This document shows, in pieces, positions 1-8,926 of a stretch of DNA of 64,000 bases. The position numbers and the translations under genes are program-made. The stretch is from Planctomonas psychrotolerans (GTDB lineage Bacteria; Actinomycetota; Actinomycetes; Actinomycetales; Microbacteriaceae), in assembly GCF_008642235.1 (NCBI RefSeq), contig NZ_SJEV01000001.1, forward strand, positions 1,628,390 through 1,692,389, in the 5' to 3' direction. The notes under the pieces are model-generated. The model did not search any database, had not been told where the DNA came from, and worked only from the letters and a program-made list of their open reading frames with translations. Positions within the stretch are counted from its first letter, which is position 1. The number at the start of each line of letters is the position of its first letter.

Positions 1-212
1 AAAGTCACACGTAGAGCGTCGACGCGGCGCCCGAGACGCTCGACCTCGGTCATCAACGCGACGGTCTGTTCGTCCGAGAGGTTGGGAGTCGTCGCGCATG
101 GGAGACCGGTCGCGCATGCGTCCGTGAGGTAACGCAGCAACGCGATCGGGTCACCGTCAGCGGGCGGCGGTGGCGGGCCCTCTCTCAGCTCCGGTGCGGT
201 CGGGATGTTCAT
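1..212 (-). CDS. N-terminal part of a DUF222 (13E12-type, usually HNH endonuclease) protein, cut by the window edge
   Basis: An open frame reads leftward from an ATG at 210-212 off the window edge; 70 codons are visible. After a proline-rich start (residues 13-17) come ALLRYL and then LSDEQTVALMTEVERLGR followed by RVDALRV, which is the typical opening of DUF222 proteins (a helical domain normally followed by a C-terminal HNH nuclease). The family is multicopy and mobile-looking in actinobacteria; its cellular role is not settled. The HNH part lies outside the window, so activity cannot be judged. No strong ribosome binding site is seen before the ATG. Confidence 0.6.
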   Translation of the reverse strand, partial: MNIPTAPELREGPPPPPADGDPIALLRYLTDACATGLPCATTPNLSDEQTVALMTEVERLGRRVDALRVT

Positions 213-307
213 GGATCAAGGTTCCAAAGCACCCCCGACACTGGTATCGAACTTCTGGGGATAACCATGGTCTGTGGAGGAGAGGTACCCGCGCCTGCCC
301 GGTTGCG

Positions 308-593
308 TCCCTTCGATGGGCTCGGGGACCGTACGGTTACGTCCCTTCGACAAGCTCAGGGACCGTGCGGTTGCGTCCCTTCGACGGGCTCAGGGACCGT
401 GGGGTTGTGTCCCTTCGACGGGCTCGGGGACCGTACGGGTGTATCCCTTCGACGGGCTCAGGGACCGTGGGGGAGTCCCTTTGATGGGCTCGAAACCGCG
501 GGGGTGTCCCTTCGACGGGCTCCGGACAGTGGGGGTGTCCCTCGACAGGCCCGGGGACCGTACGGGTGTATCCCTTCGACGGGCTTAAGGACC
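308..593. repeat. Tandem array of a REP-like element, about nine units of 31-35 bp
   Basis: Units begin near 308, 343, 377, 411, 445, 477, 508, 539 and 572. Each carries a core close to CCCTTCGACGGGCTCAGGGA followed by CCGT and a short GC-rich joint such as RCGGKTRYGT. CCCT and AGGG at the ends of the core can pair, so each unit can form a small hairpin. The units at 477, 508 and 539 are the most degenerate. Short open frames across it are translations of the repeat and are not genes. It sits upstream of the DUF222 gene. Confidence 0.9.
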
Positions 594-988
594 GTGGCCT
601 CGTGAGTCACCCGTCCACGCCGGGAACCGGGCGTCGCCCGAGGAGTCGGGGGCGGAGGTGGCGTGGTGGGGCTCGGGGGTCGGTGGGCATCTATGGGCGG
701 AGCCCCAGCACGCCACCTCCGCACCCCCACGCGACCGGACCGTTGCGTCCCTTCGACGAGCTCAGGGACCGCGTTGGGACAAAGTGGCGCAAACTCGTGA
801 CGGGCTTGGGGACCGTCGGGTGGCATCCGCGCCCGAACGAGGCGAAACACCCGGCACCGTGACCTTCGGTGATCGCTTCGGTGCTCAATCGCCGACCCAT
901 CGGGCGGTTGAGTGCGCACTGACCGGAGCGAACTGCACGACCAAGCGCGCGCGGCCAACACTGCGACCAGCAGCGCGGGGGAGGGCGC
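594..988. other. Intergenic stretch with no supported gene
   Basis: No reading frame here has convincing coding character. The only recognisable element is one more copy of the REP-like unit at 748-771. The rest is GC-rich and lies downstream of ppa, which converges on it. Confidence 0.6.
748..771. repeat. Isolated copy of the REP-like unit
   Basis: CCCTTCGACGAGCTCAGGGA followed by CCG matches the array core at 308-593 with one substitution. It stands about 155 bp from the array without a tandem partner. Confidence 0.8.
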
Positions 989-1480
989 CTAGTGGCCCTC
1001 GGCGGCGAGCTTCGAGATGCCGTCCTGAACGATCTTCTCCGCCTCGGCGGCGTCGGCCCAGCCCTCGGTCTTGACCCACTTGCCGGGCTCGAGGTCCTTG
1101 TACCGGTTGAAGAAGTGCTCGATCTCGTCACGGGTCTGCGACGGGATGTCATCGAGGTCCTGGATGTGCGACCAGCGCGGGTCCTTCGCCGGCACGCAGA
1201 TGACCTTCGAGTCGATGCCCGCCTCATCCGTCATGTTGAACACGCCAACCGGACGCACCTTCACACCCACACCCGGGAACACCGGGTACTCGAGCAGCAC
1301 GAGCGCGTCGACCGGGTCTCCGTCGAGCCCGAGGGTGTTCTCGAAGTAGCCGTAGTCGGTCGGGTAGACGAAGGAGGTGAACAGCACACGGTCGAGGTAG
1401 ACGCGTCCGGTCTCGTGGTCCACCTCGTACTTGTTGCGGCTCCCCCGGGGGATTTCGATGACGACGTCGTAGCTGGCCAT
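989..1480 (-). CDS. ppa: Inorganic pyrophosphatase
   Basis: Soluble family I pyrophosphatase, hydrolysing PPi to two phosphates in the cytoplasm and so pulling biosynthetic reactions forward. The 163-residue protein has the bacterial length and opens [19 protein letters not shown]. The metal-binding signature region is [20 protein letters not shown] (about residues 52-71), with the Asp-Asp-Asp cluster of the family. The ATG at 1478-1480 is preceded by GAGGAG at a normal distance. It is monocistronic and divergent from tilS. Identification is secure. Confidence 0.97.
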   Translation of the reverse strand: MASYDVVIEIPRGSRNKYEVDHETGRVYLDRVLFTSFVYPTDYGYFENTLGLDGDPVDALVLLEYPVFPGVGVKVRPVGVFNMTDEAGIDSKVICVPAKDPRWSHIQDLDDIPSQTRDEIEHFFNRYKDLEPGKWVKTEGWADAAEAEKIVQDGISKLAAEGH

Positions 1481-1517
1481 GCGGATGCTCCTCGCGAAGG
1501 GGGGTGGGGTACTGCAA

Positions 1518-1523
1518 TAACGT
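1518..1523 (+). promoter_or_regulatory. -10 box TAACGT for leaderless tilS
   Basis: TAACGT ends six bases before the tilS ATG at 1530, the distance expected if transcription starts on the A of the start codon. No ribosome binding site is present. No good -35 is recognised. Confidence 0.5.
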
Positions 1524-1529
1524 TAGTGG

Positions 1530-2675
1530 ATGCCCTCGGAGCGTCCCCGCTTGACCCCCGCGATCGCCGATGTGCGGCGAGCAGTGCGTACGGCTCTCGC
1601 CTCCGCCGACCTCCCCGCCGGGTCCGTGCTCCTCCTGGCGCTGAGCGGCGGGCCGGACTCCACCGCGCTGGCCGCGGCGACCGCCTTCGAGGCTCCCCGC
1701 GCCGGCTTCCGCGCGGGCGCCGTGATCGTCGATCACGGGTTGCAGGCTGAGTCGGCGTCGGTCGCCGATCGCGCGGCGGCGGATGCCCGCGCTCTCGGCC
1801 TCGATCCCGTGCTCGTGCGACGGGTGACCGTGGATGCGACCGGACAGGGACCCGAAGCCGCCGCCCGCGATGCGCGATACGCCGCGCTGACCCGGGCGTG
1901 TGCGGAGACCGGGGCGGCCGCGGTGCTGCTCGGCCACACGCTCGACGATCAGGCCGAGACGGTGCTGCTCGGGCTCGCGCGCGGATCCGGCGCCGGCAGC
2001 ATCCGCGGGATGGCGGCCGCCACGGCCTTAGAGGCACCAGCCGCGACCGCGTCCGCGACGGCCCTTGCGGCGGAACCGGAACCGGCGCCCGCCGCACCCA
2101 CCCCACCCGCCGCACCCACCGCACCGACCCCACCCGCGGGCGCCGCAATCCTCCTCCGTCCGCTCCTCGGGATCCCGCGGGCGACGACCGTCGCCTTCTG
2201 CGCGGAGGCCGGCCTTCAGCCCTGGCTCGACCCGCACAATGCCGACCTCGCGTACGCGCGGGTGCGGGTGCGGACCCGCGTGCTGCCCGTGCTCGAACGC
2301 GAACTCGGCCCCGGGATCGCCGCAGCCCTCGTCCGCACGGCCGAATCCCTGCGCGAGGACGACGACGCGCTCGACTCGCTCGCCCGCGAGTGGGCGGAGG
2401 AGATCGTCGGCCTCACCGCCGACGGCAGCCTCACTCTCGACGTGGGCGGACTCGCCTCCAACCCCGCGGCGCTGCGCCAGCGCATCGTCCGCTTCGTGCT
2501 GCTGAGCGAGTACGGCGTCTCGCTGAGCCGCGCGCACACGCTCGGCGTCACCGCGCTCGTGACCGACTGGCACGGCCAAGGGGCGGTCGCACTGCCAGGC
2601 ATTAGTGTGGAACGGCGCGAGGGCATGCTGGTATTCACGCCCGTCGCCGCCCCCGATCCGCTCCCGTCGACCTGA
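1530..2675 (+). CDS. tilS: tRNA(Ile)-lysidine synthetase
   Basis: Modifies C34 of the CAU anticodon of tRNA-Ile with lysine using ATP, so that the tRNA reads AUA and is charged with isoleucine. The PP-loop motif SGGPDS is at residues 39-44, followed by the VDHGL strand (67-71) and the [12 protein letters not shown] segment near 136-147. The 381-residue length is somewhat long because residues about 162-205 form an Ala/Pro/Thr-rich insert between the catalytic segment and RPLLGIPR. The start has a -10 box six bases upstream and no Shine-Dalgarno. It is followed by hpt, 16 bases downstream, an arrangement common in bacteria. Confidence 0.93.
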   Translation: MPSERPRLTPAIADVRRAVRTALASADLPAGSVLLLALSGGPDSTALAAATAFEAPRAGFRAGAVIVDHGLQAESASVADRAAADARALGLDPVLVRRVTVDATGQGPEAAARDARYAALTRACAETGAAAVLLGHTLDDQAETVLLGLARGSGAGSIRGMAAATALEAPAATASATALAAEPEPAPAAPTPPAAPTAPTPPAGAAILLRPLLGIPRATTVAFCAEAGLQPWLDPHNADLAYARVRVRTRVLPVLERELGPGIAAALVRTAESLREDDDALDSLAREWAEEIVGLTADGSLTLDVGGLASNPAALRQRIVRFVLLSEYGVSLSRAHTLGVTALVTDWHGQGAVALPGISVERREGMLVFTPVAAPDPLPST

Positions 2676-2691
2676 AGGACGCAACACGCAC

Positions 2692-3243
2692 ATGGAAACG
2701 AGCGCCATCGCCGGCGACCTCAGCGAGACGCTGCTCACCGAAGAGCAGATCCACGCGAAGCTCGCCGAGCTCGCCCGACGCATCGAGGTCGACTACGCGG
2801 GCGAGGACGTGCTGCTGGTGGGCGTGCTGAAGGGCGCGGTCATGGTGATGGCCGACCTCGCGCGGGAACTGCGCATGCACCTGAACATGGACTGGATGGC
2901 CGTGAGCTCGTACGGCTCGGGCACCCGCTCCTCGGGTGTCGTGCGCATCCTGAAGGACCTCGACGCCGACCTCACGGGCCGGCACGTGCTGATCGTGGAA
3001 GACATCATCGACTCCGGCCTCACCCTCTCCTGGCTGGTGGGCAACCTCAGGTCGCGCGGCCCCGCATCCGTCGAGGTGTGCGCGCTGCTGCGCAAACCCG
3101 AAGCGGCGAAGGTGCAGGTCGACGTGAAGTACGTCGGCTTCGACATCCCGAACGACTTCGTCGTGGGATACGGCCTCGACTACGCGGAGCGCTACCGCAA
3201 CCTCCGCTCGGTGGCCGTGCTCGCCCCGCACGTCTACAGCTAA
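2692..3243 (+). CDS. hpt: Hypoxanthine phosphoribosyltransferase
   Basis: Purine salvage enzyme converting hypoxanthine or guanine plus PRPP to IMP or GMP. The 183-residue product has the PRPP-binding signature [15 protein letters not shown] (about residues 100-114) and the family segment [13 protein letters not shown]. The ATG at 2692 is chosen because GAAGGA lies a suitable distance upstream and the frame before it overlaps tilS. It lies between tilS and ftsH, as in many Gram-positive genomes, and is probably co-transcribed with tilS. Confidence 0.95.
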   Translation: METSAIAGDLSETLLTEEQIHAKLAELARRIEVDYAGEDVLLVGVLKGAVMVMADLARELRMHLNMDWMAVSSYGSGTRSSGVVRILKDLDADLTGRHVLIVEDIIDSGLTLSWLVGNLRSRGPASVEVCALLRKPEAAKVQVDVKYVGFDIPNDFVVGYGLDYAERYRNLRSVAVLAPHVYS

Positions 3244-3434
3244 CACCCGCCGGCCTCGCGCCGCGATCGCCCCCCCCCCCGCGAAGCCCCTAGTGGCAGG
3301 AGCACGGGACGTCCGGGACCCCGCTACCCCTGAAGCGAACACCCACGGGTTCCGCAGTGATCCGCAGGTACCATTGCAGACGCCGCACCGAGCGGCGTGG
3401 GAAGAAAGGTGCCGGGCGCAGTGCCCGAACGCTC

Positions 3435-5429
3435 ATGAACTTCAAGAAGATTCTCCGCAGCCCGATCCTGCTGGTCGTGCTCGCCGTCGTCGGCATCTCG
3501 ATCGGCTTCAGCCTTCTCACCGGATCGGGTTTCCGTGCGGTCACCACGCAGGAGGGCCTCGAGCTGCTGGAGGAGGGTGCGGTCTCGTCCGTCAAGATCG
3601 TCGACGGCGAACAGCGCGTCGACCTCACGCTCCGGGAAGCCGATGGCGAGAACGGCACGGCCGTTCAGTTCTATTACGTGACGCAGCGCGGAGAAGAAGT
3701 CCTCAACGCGGTCAACGAGGCGAATCCCACCAACGGATTCGACGACGAGGTACCGCAGCCGAGCTGGCTGCTGTCCGCATTCAGCATCCTCCTCCCCCTG
3801 CTGCTCATCGGGTTCTTCATCTGGATCATCTTCTCCGGCATGCAGGGCGGCGGTAACCGCGTCATGCAGTTCGGCAAGAGCAAGGCCAAGCTCGCCTCGA
3901 AGGACAGCCCCAAGGTGAGCTTCGCCGACGTGGCGGGGTCGGACGAGGCCATCGAGGAGCTCGAGGAGATCAAGGAGTTCCTGAAGGAACCGGCCAAGTT
4001 CCAGGCCGTGGGTGCCCGCATCCCGAAGGGCGTGCTGCTGTACGGCCCTCCCGGCACGGGAAAGACGCTCCTCGCCCGCGCGGTCGCCGGCGAGGCGGGC
4101 GTACCGTTCTACTCCATCTCCGGATCCGACTTCGTGGAGATGTTCGTCGGTGTCGGCGCCAGCCGGGTGCGCGACCTGTTCGAGCAGGCCAAGACCAACT
4201 CCCCGGCCATCATCTTCGTCGACGAGATCGACGCCGTCGGCCGTCACCGCGGCGCCGGTGTCGGTGGCGGTAACGACGAGCGCGAGCAGACGCTCAACCA
4301 GCTCCTCGTCGAGATGGACGGCTTCGACGTCAAGACCAACGTCATCCTGATCGCCGCCACCAACCGCCCCGACGTGCTCGACCCCGCGCTTCTGCGCCCG
4401 GGCCGGTTCGACCGCCAGATCGGCGTGGACGCCCCCGATCTCGCCGGACGCAAGCAGATCCTCGAGGTGCACGGCAAGGGCAAGCCGCTCGCGGCCAGCG
4501 TGGATCTCGAGGTGCTGGCCCGCAAGACCCCCGGATTCACCGGCGCGGACCTCGCGAACGTGCTGAACGAGGCCGCGCTGCTCACGGCCCGCTCGAGTGC
4601 CCAGCTCATCGACAACCGCGCCCTCGACGAGGCCGTCGACCGCGTGATGGCCGGTCCTCAGCGGCGCAGCCGCATCATGCGCGACCACGAGAAACTCATC
4701 ACCGCGTACCACGAAGGTGGTCACGCGCTCGCGGCGGCGGCCATGCGGCACACCGACCCCGTCACCAAGGTCACCATCCTTCCCCGCGGTCGCGCTCTCG
4801 GGTACACGATGGTGCTGCCCCTCGAAGACAAGTACTCCGTCACGCGCAACGAACTGCTCGACCAGCTCGCCTACGCGATGGGCGGGCGGGTCGCCGAGGA
4901 GGTCGTCTTCCACGACCCCACGACGGGCGCATCGAATGACATCGAGAAGGCCACCTCCATCGCGAGGCGCATGGTCACCGAATACGGCATGAGCGCGAAG
5001 GTCGGATCGGTCAAGCTCGGGTCCACCTCCGGCGAGCCCTTCCTCGGCCGCGACCTCGGCGGCGGCCGGGACTACTCGGAGAACATGGCGCTGCTCGTCG
5101 ACGCGGAGGTCCGTGCGCTCCTCGACGAGGCGCACGACGAGGCCTGGGCGGTCATCAACGACAACCGCGACGTGCTCGACCGCCTCGCGACGAGCCTGCT
5201 CGAGAAGGAGACGCTCGACCACAACGAGCTCGCCGAGATCTTCGCGACCGTGCGCAAGCTCCCCGAGCGCCCGCAGTGGCTCTCGAGCGACAAGCGCCCG
5301 CTGTCCGACCTTCCCCCGGTCGCGGTGCCCGCCAAGGCGCCGATCGACTCGGAGATCGTCGACGGCGGAGTCGATTCCGAGCCCGCGAAGCCGAAGCGAG
5401 TGAGCCGGCCCCGTCCCGCCACGGCATAG
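3435..5429 (+). CDS. ftsH: ATP-dependent zinc metalloprotease FtsH
   Basis: Membrane-bound AAA protease that extracts and degrades membrane and short-lived cytosolic proteins. The 664 residues contain a first membrane helix at about 9-28, an extracytoplasmic domain, a second helix at about 114-135, Walker A GPPGTGKT at 204-211, a DEIDAVG Walker B, the second region of homology with [19 protein letters not shown], and the zinc site HEGGH at 426-430. The tail from about 630 is Pro/Ala/Lys-rich and variable. The ATG at 3435 starts the canonical [10 protein letters not shown] sequence. folE follows after 12 bases. Confidence 0.97.
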   Translation: MNFKKILRSPILLVVLAVVGISIGFSLLTGSGFRAVTTQEGLELLEEGAVSSVKIVDGEQRVDLTLREADGENGTAVQFYYVTQRGEEVLNAVNEANPTNGFDDEVPQPSWLLSAFSILLPLLLIGFFIWIIFSGMQGGGNRVMQFGKSKAKLASKDSPKVSFADVAGSDEAIEELEEIKEFLKEPAKFQAVGARIPKGVLLYGPPGTGKTLLARAVAGEAGVPFYSISGSDFVEMFVGVGASRVRDLFEQAKTNSPAIIFVDEIDAVGRHRGAGVGGGNDEREQTLNQLLVEMDGFDVKTNVILIAATNRPDVLDPALLRPGRFDRQIGVDAPDLAGRKQILEVHGKGKPLAASVDLEVLARKTPGFTGADLANVLNEAALLTARSSAQLIDNRALDEAVDRVMAGPQRRSRIMRDHEKLITAYHEGGHALAAAAMRHTDPVTKVTILPRGRALGYTMVLPLEDKYSVTRNELLDQLAYAMGGRVAEEVVFHDPTTGASNDIEKATSIARRMVTEYGMSAKVGSVKLGSTSGEPFLGRDLGGGRDYSENMALLVDAEVRALLDEAHDEAWAVINDNRDVLDRLATSLLEKETLDHNELAEIFATVRKLPERPQWLSSDKRPLSDLPPVAVPAKAPIDSEIVDGGVDSEPAKPKRVSRPRPATA

Positions 5430-5441
5430 CGGGGGAGGCTC

Positions 5442-6128
5442 ATGTCGGCTGTGGACAGCGCGCGCATCGAGGCAGCCGTGGCCGAGCTGATCCTCGCGAT
5501 CGGTGAGGATCCCGGGCGGCCAGGACTGGAGAACACACCTCAGCGCGTGGCGGAGGCGTACGCCGAGTTCTTCGCCGGAGTCGGAGAGGATGCCGCGCAG
5601 CACCTCGGTGACACCTTCCCGGTGACCGACGCCGAGGGCTCCGACATCGTGCAGCCGGTGCTCCTCCGCGGCATCGCCTTCCGCTCGGTCTGCGAGCACC
5701 ACCTGCTGCCCTTCCTCGGCACGGCTTCCGTGGCCTACGTTCCGGGCGACCGGGTGGTCGGGCTCGGCAAGATCCCCCGCGTGATCGACACGCTCGCCGC
5801 CCGGCCGCAGGTGCAGGAGCGACTGGCGGAGCAGATCGCCGACACCCTCGATGCGGGGCTCGCGCCGCGCGGCGTGCTCGTAGTGCTGGAGGCGGCCCAC
5901 TCCTGCGTGACCGCGCGCGGCGTGCGCCAGGCCGCCAGCACGACCGTCACCGTCGCCAGCCGCGGCGTGCTCGCCGAACGCGCCGCCCGCGCCGAGCTGA
6001 TGGCGCTGATCGCCTCGCCGTCGACGCCCGCGCCGCCGTCTGCGCCGCCGAGCGGACCCGCGACCGCGGCGTCGCCTGCGACCGCGCCGACTGCCGCGCC
6101 GGACTTCCCTGCGGCGCCTCCGGCATGA
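5442..6128 (+). CDS. folE: GTP cyclohydrolase I
   Basis: First enzyme of tetrahydrofolate synthesis, converting GTP to 7,8-dihydroneopterin triphosphate. Zinc and catalytic segments FRSVCEHHLLPF (about residues 81-92) and HSCVTARGVRQ (about 153-163) are intact. The family core ends near residue 190; the last 35 or so residues are an unusual Pro/Ala/Ser tail that contributes no known function. Its stop codon overlaps the ATG of folP (ATGA at 6125-6128), so the two are translationally coupled. Confidence 0.95.
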   Translation: MSAVDSARIEAAVAELILAIGEDPGRPGLENTPQRVAEAYAEFFAGVGEDAAQHLGDTFPVTDAEGSDIVQPVLLRGIAFRSVCEHHLLPFLGTASVAYVPGDRVVGLGKIPRVIDTLAARPQVQERLAEQIADTLDAGLAPRGVLVVLEAAHSCVTARGVRQAASTTVTVASRGVLAERAARAELMALIASPSTPAPPSAPPSGPATAASPATAPTAAPDFPAAPPA

Positions 6129-6928
6129 GCACCAGAATCCTGGGCATCCTCAACGTGACTCCCGACTCGTTCAGCGACGGCGGGGAGCTCGACGGCGCCG
6201 ACGCCGCCATCGCCCGCGGCGTGCGGATGACCGCGGAGGGCGCCGATCTCGTCGACGTGGGTGGCGAGTCGACGCGCCCCGGCGCGGGTCGCGTGTCCCC
6301 CGCCGAGGAGCAGCGCCGGGTGCTGCCCGTGATCGCCGCACTCGCGGCGGAGGGCGTGACGGTGAGCGTGGACACCCTCAACGCCGACACCGCCTCCCGG
6401 GCCGTTGCCGCGGGGGCCGCCCTGATCAACGACGTGTCCGGGGGACTCGCCGACCCCGACATGGCGCGGGTGGTCGCCGAAGCCGGAGTGCCCTTCGTGG
6501 TCATGCACTGGCGCGGGCACAGTGCCGACATGAACTCCCGGGCGCAGTACGACGATGTGGTCGCCGAGGTGCGGACGGAGCTCCTCGCCCGGGTGGACGA
6601 GGTGGTGCGCCAGGGCGTGGACCCCGACAACGTCATCCTCGACCCCGGTCTCGGATTCGCCAAGAACGCCGAGCACAACTGGGCGCTGCTCGGCGCGCTG
6701 GAGGATTTCGTCGACCTGGGACACCGTGTGCTGGTGGGCGCATCCCGCAAGCGGTTCCTGGCCGACGTGCTCCCGCCCGACGCCGGGATGGCGGACCGGG
6801 ATCCGGCGACCGCGGTGGTCAGCGCACTCGCGGCGGAAGCCGGAGCCTGGGCGGTGCGGGTGCACGACGTGCCCGCCACGCGCACCGCGCTCGCCGTGCA
6901 GCGGGAATGGCGGCGACACCGTGGCTGA
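6125..6928 (+). CDS. folP: Dihydropteroate synthase
   Basis: Condenses 6-hydroxymethyl-7,8-dihydropterin pyrophosphate with p-aminobenzoate; the sulfonamide target. The pterin-binding signatures ILGILNVTPDSFSDGG (about residues 5-20) and DLVDVGGESTRPGA (about 40-53) are present, with DPGLGFAKN in the middle and GASRKRFL near residue 205. Length 267 is typical. It starts in an ATGA overlap with folE and ends inside the start of the next gene (GTG at 6921). Confidence 0.95.
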   Translation: MSTRILGILNVTPDSFSDGGELDGADAAIARGVRMTAEGADLVDVGGESTRPGAGRVSPAEEQRRVLPVIAALAAEGVTVSVDTLNADTASRAVAAGAALINDVSGGLADPDMARVVAEAGVPFVVMHWRGHSADMNSRAQYDDVVAEVRTELLARVDEVVRQGVDPDNVILDPGLGFAKNAEHNWALLGALEDFVDLGHRVLVGASRKRFLADVLPPDAGMADRDPATAVVSALAAEAGAWAVRVHDVPATRTALAVQREWRRHRG

Positions 6929-7895
6929 GCATCACCGACCGGGCACGCTCGACCCGCACCGTGAGCTGGACTCCATCACCCTCACGGGCATCCGAGCGCG
7001 CGGATTCCACGGGGTCTACGACTCCGAGCGCGCCGAGGGGCAGGACTTCGTGGTGGATGCCACGGTCTGGTTGGACTTCGCCTCCGCCGCGGCGTCCGAC
7101 TCCGTGGAGAACACGGTGCACTACGGGGTGCTCGCGGAGGAGATCGCCGCGGCCATCGCGGGCGACCCGGTGGACCTGATCGAGACCCTCGCCGAGCGCA
7201 TCGCCGCCGTCGCACTGGCCCACGCCGCGGTGCACCGCGTGCGGATCACCGTCCACAAGCCGAGCGCTCCCATCACCGTGCCCTTCGACGACGTGTCCGT
7301 CACGATCACCCGGGACAGACCGGCCCATACCGCCGTGCTCGCCCTCGGGAGCAACCTCGGCGATCGGGAGTCGAGCATCCGAGGGGCGGTCCGCGACCTG
7401 TCGGCCACACCCGGCATCCGTGTTCGGCGGGTGTCCGACCTGCTCGAGACCCCCGCGCTGACGCTGACGGGAGTGGACGAATCGGCACCCGCCTATCTGA
7501 ACGCGGTCGCGATCATCGACACCACGCTCGACCCGCTCGCATTGCTCGACGCGCTGCACGGAATAGAGCACGGCCGGGGGCGCGTGCGAACCACCCGATG
7601 GGCGAACCGCACCCTCGACATCGACATCGTGACCTACGACGCGGTCGCGCGATCGGACGAACGACTCACGCTGCCCCATCCGCGCGCGGCGGAGCGGGAC
7701 TTCGTGCTGGCCCCGTGGCTGCAGGTCGACCCCCACGCCGAGCTGCCCGGGCACGGCCCCGTCGCCGACCTGCTCGCGGCTCTCGACCGGGCGGCGCCAA
7801 CCGGGAACCCCGGCGACGCATCCCGGCCCGGTGACGCAACCGACGCCGACGCGTCCGCCGCAGATCCCATTCCCGGAGAGCAGGACCATCCGTGA
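6921..7895 (+). CDS. folB-folK: Fused dihydroneopterin aldolase / HPPK (FolB-FolK)
   Basis: One 324-residue protein covers two successive folate steps. Residues about 10-130 are FolB (ITLTGIRARGFHGVYDSER with the tyrosine and glutamate of the active site, then LIETLAERIA), making 6-hydroxymethyldihydropterin. Residues about 135-290 are FolK (TAVLALGSNLGDRES, and WANRTLDIDIVTYD, the Mg-binding Asp-x-Asp), adding pyrophosphate from ATP. No stop or start separates the halves. The GTG at 6921 gives VAEHHRPG and overlaps the folP stop. The C-terminal 30 residues are an Asp/Ala-rich tail. Similar FolB-FolK fusions are known, for example the pneumococcal SulD. Confidence 0.93.
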   Translation: MAEHHRPGTLDPHRELDSITLTGIRARGFHGVYDSERAEGQDFVVDATVWLDFASAAASDSVENTVHYGVLAEEIAAAIAGDPVDLIETLAERIAAVALAHAAVHRVRITVHKPSAPITVPFDDVSVTITRDRPAHTAVLALGSNLGDRESSIRGAVRDLSATPGIRVRRVSDLLETPALTLTGVDESAPAYLNAVAIIDTTLDPLALLDALHGIEHGRGRVRTTRWANRTLDIDIVTYDAVARSDERLTLPHPRAAERDFVLAPWLQVDPHAELPGHGPVADLLAALDRAAPTGNPGDASRPGDATDADASAADPIPGEQDHP

Positions 7896-8392
7896 CCCGT
7901 ACCCGCATGTCCACGATCGTCCTGTTCATCGTCATCGGCGGAGGCCTCGGGTGGCTCGTCGAAATGATGCTCGTGCTCACCGGCCGGCCCGCGCTCGTGC
8001 CTCCCGTGACACTGCCGATCACTCTCGGAGTGCTCGCCGCGGTCGTGCTGCTGCTGGCATGGCCCGTGCGCCAGTCGGTGCGGAAGGAGGACGCGCGCCG
8101 CGTCGATCCGTTCCGCGCCACCCGCGTGGTGCTGCTCGCCAAGGCATCCGCCCTGTCGGGAGCGCTGCTCGCAGGAGTGGCGTTCGGCATCCTCGCCTTC
8201 CTCGCCACCCGGCCGGTCATCGCCGACGGCACGTCGCTCTGGTTGAGCGGTGCCGCCCTGCTCGGTGGAGTGCTGCTCCTGATCGGAGGGCTGATCGCCG
8301 AGAGCTGGTGCACCATACCGCCCGACGACCGATCCGACGGGTCGAGCACGGCCCGCCTCGACGACCCCGGTCAGGCGGCATCGCTGCCCTGA
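7892..8392 (+). CDS. DUF3180 membrane protein
   Basis: A 166-residue protein with four predicted membrane segments (about residues 7-28, 38-58, 84-106 and 116-136), preceded by a short basic N-terminus and ending in an acidic cytosolic tail. It matches the DUF3180 family, which in actinobacteria regularly follows folK; the function is unknown. Translation starts at GTG 7892 overlapping the stop of folB-folK (GTGA), so it is probably the last coupled gene of the folate run. GGGLGWLVE in helix 1 is typical of the family. Confidence 0.8.
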   Translation: MTRTRMSTIVLFIVIGGGLGWLVEMMLVLTGRPALVPPVTLPITLGVLAAVVLLLAWPVRQSVRKEDARRVDPFRATRVVLLAKASALSGALLAGVAFGILAFLATRPVIADGTSLWLSGAALLGGVLLLIGGLIAESWCTIPPDDRSDGSSTARLDDPGQAASLP

Positions 8393-8443
8393 AGGTCCGT
8401 CTTCCAGGGTCCGGGCTAGAGTGTTCAGCGAATGAGGAGGATC

Positions 8444-8926
8444 GTGTCGCGTAGCACCGAACTGCCCGCCATCGAGTGGCGCAGGGTCTCGCCGAAACTG
8501 GTCGGGGTCGAGCTCGTCGGAACCCTCATCTCGGCCCTTCTCTTCGCTGCGGTCGGCGGCTTCCTGATCTACCTCGACGTGTGGTTCGGCTGGCTGATCC
8601 TCGTGGCCGCCGTCGTCCTCCATGCGGTCATGGCGGTTCTGACGCCGCGCCGGGTGCGCTCCATCGGGTATCAGCTCCGCGAGGACGACCTGGTGTTCCG
8701 CCGCGGCATCATGTGGCAGCGCTTCGTGGCCGTGCCGTACGGACGGATGCAGCTCGTCGACATCACCAGGGGTCCGCTGGCCCGCTCGCTCGGCCTCGCC
8801 GACCTCAAGCTGGTCACCGCGGCCGCCGTGACCAACGTGTCCATCCCCGGGCTCGCCATGAGCGACGCGGACGACCTGCGCGACCGGCTCGTGGAGCTCG
8901 CCGAAACGCGACGGGCGGGCCTGTGA
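8444..8926 (+). CDS. PH domain-containing membrane protein (YdbS-like, small partner)
   Basis: About 160 residues with two membrane helices (roughly residues 20-42 and 48-68) followed by a bacterial PH domain (bPH2), from RSIGYQLREDDLVFRRGI to the ITRGPLARSLGLADLKLVTA block that is diagnostic of YdbS-type proteins. The GTG at 8444 is preceded by AGGAGG (spacing three); an in-frame ATG at 8432 is possible because a TAGAGT -10 box ends nine bases before it. It overlaps the larger YdbT-like gene by GTGA, so the two probably form one membrane complex. In Bacillus the pair is linked to envelope-stress protection. Confidence 0.82.
   Translation: MSRSTELPAIEWRRVSPKLVGVELVGTLISALLFAAVGGFLIYLDVWFGWLILVAAVVLHAVMAVLTPRRVRSIGYQLREDDLVFRRGIMWQRFVAVPYGRMQLVDITRGPLARSLGLADLKLVTAAAVTNVSIPGLAMSDADDLRDRLVELAETRRAGL

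Noticed and set aside
308..593. CRISPR-like array
   Set aside because: The sequence between cores is short and itself repeated; there are no unique spacers and no cas genes.
3324..5900. Long open frame antisense to ftsH and folE (858 codons)
   Set aside because: It mirrors the codon bias of the true genes on the other strand, and the plus-strand products are unmistakable.
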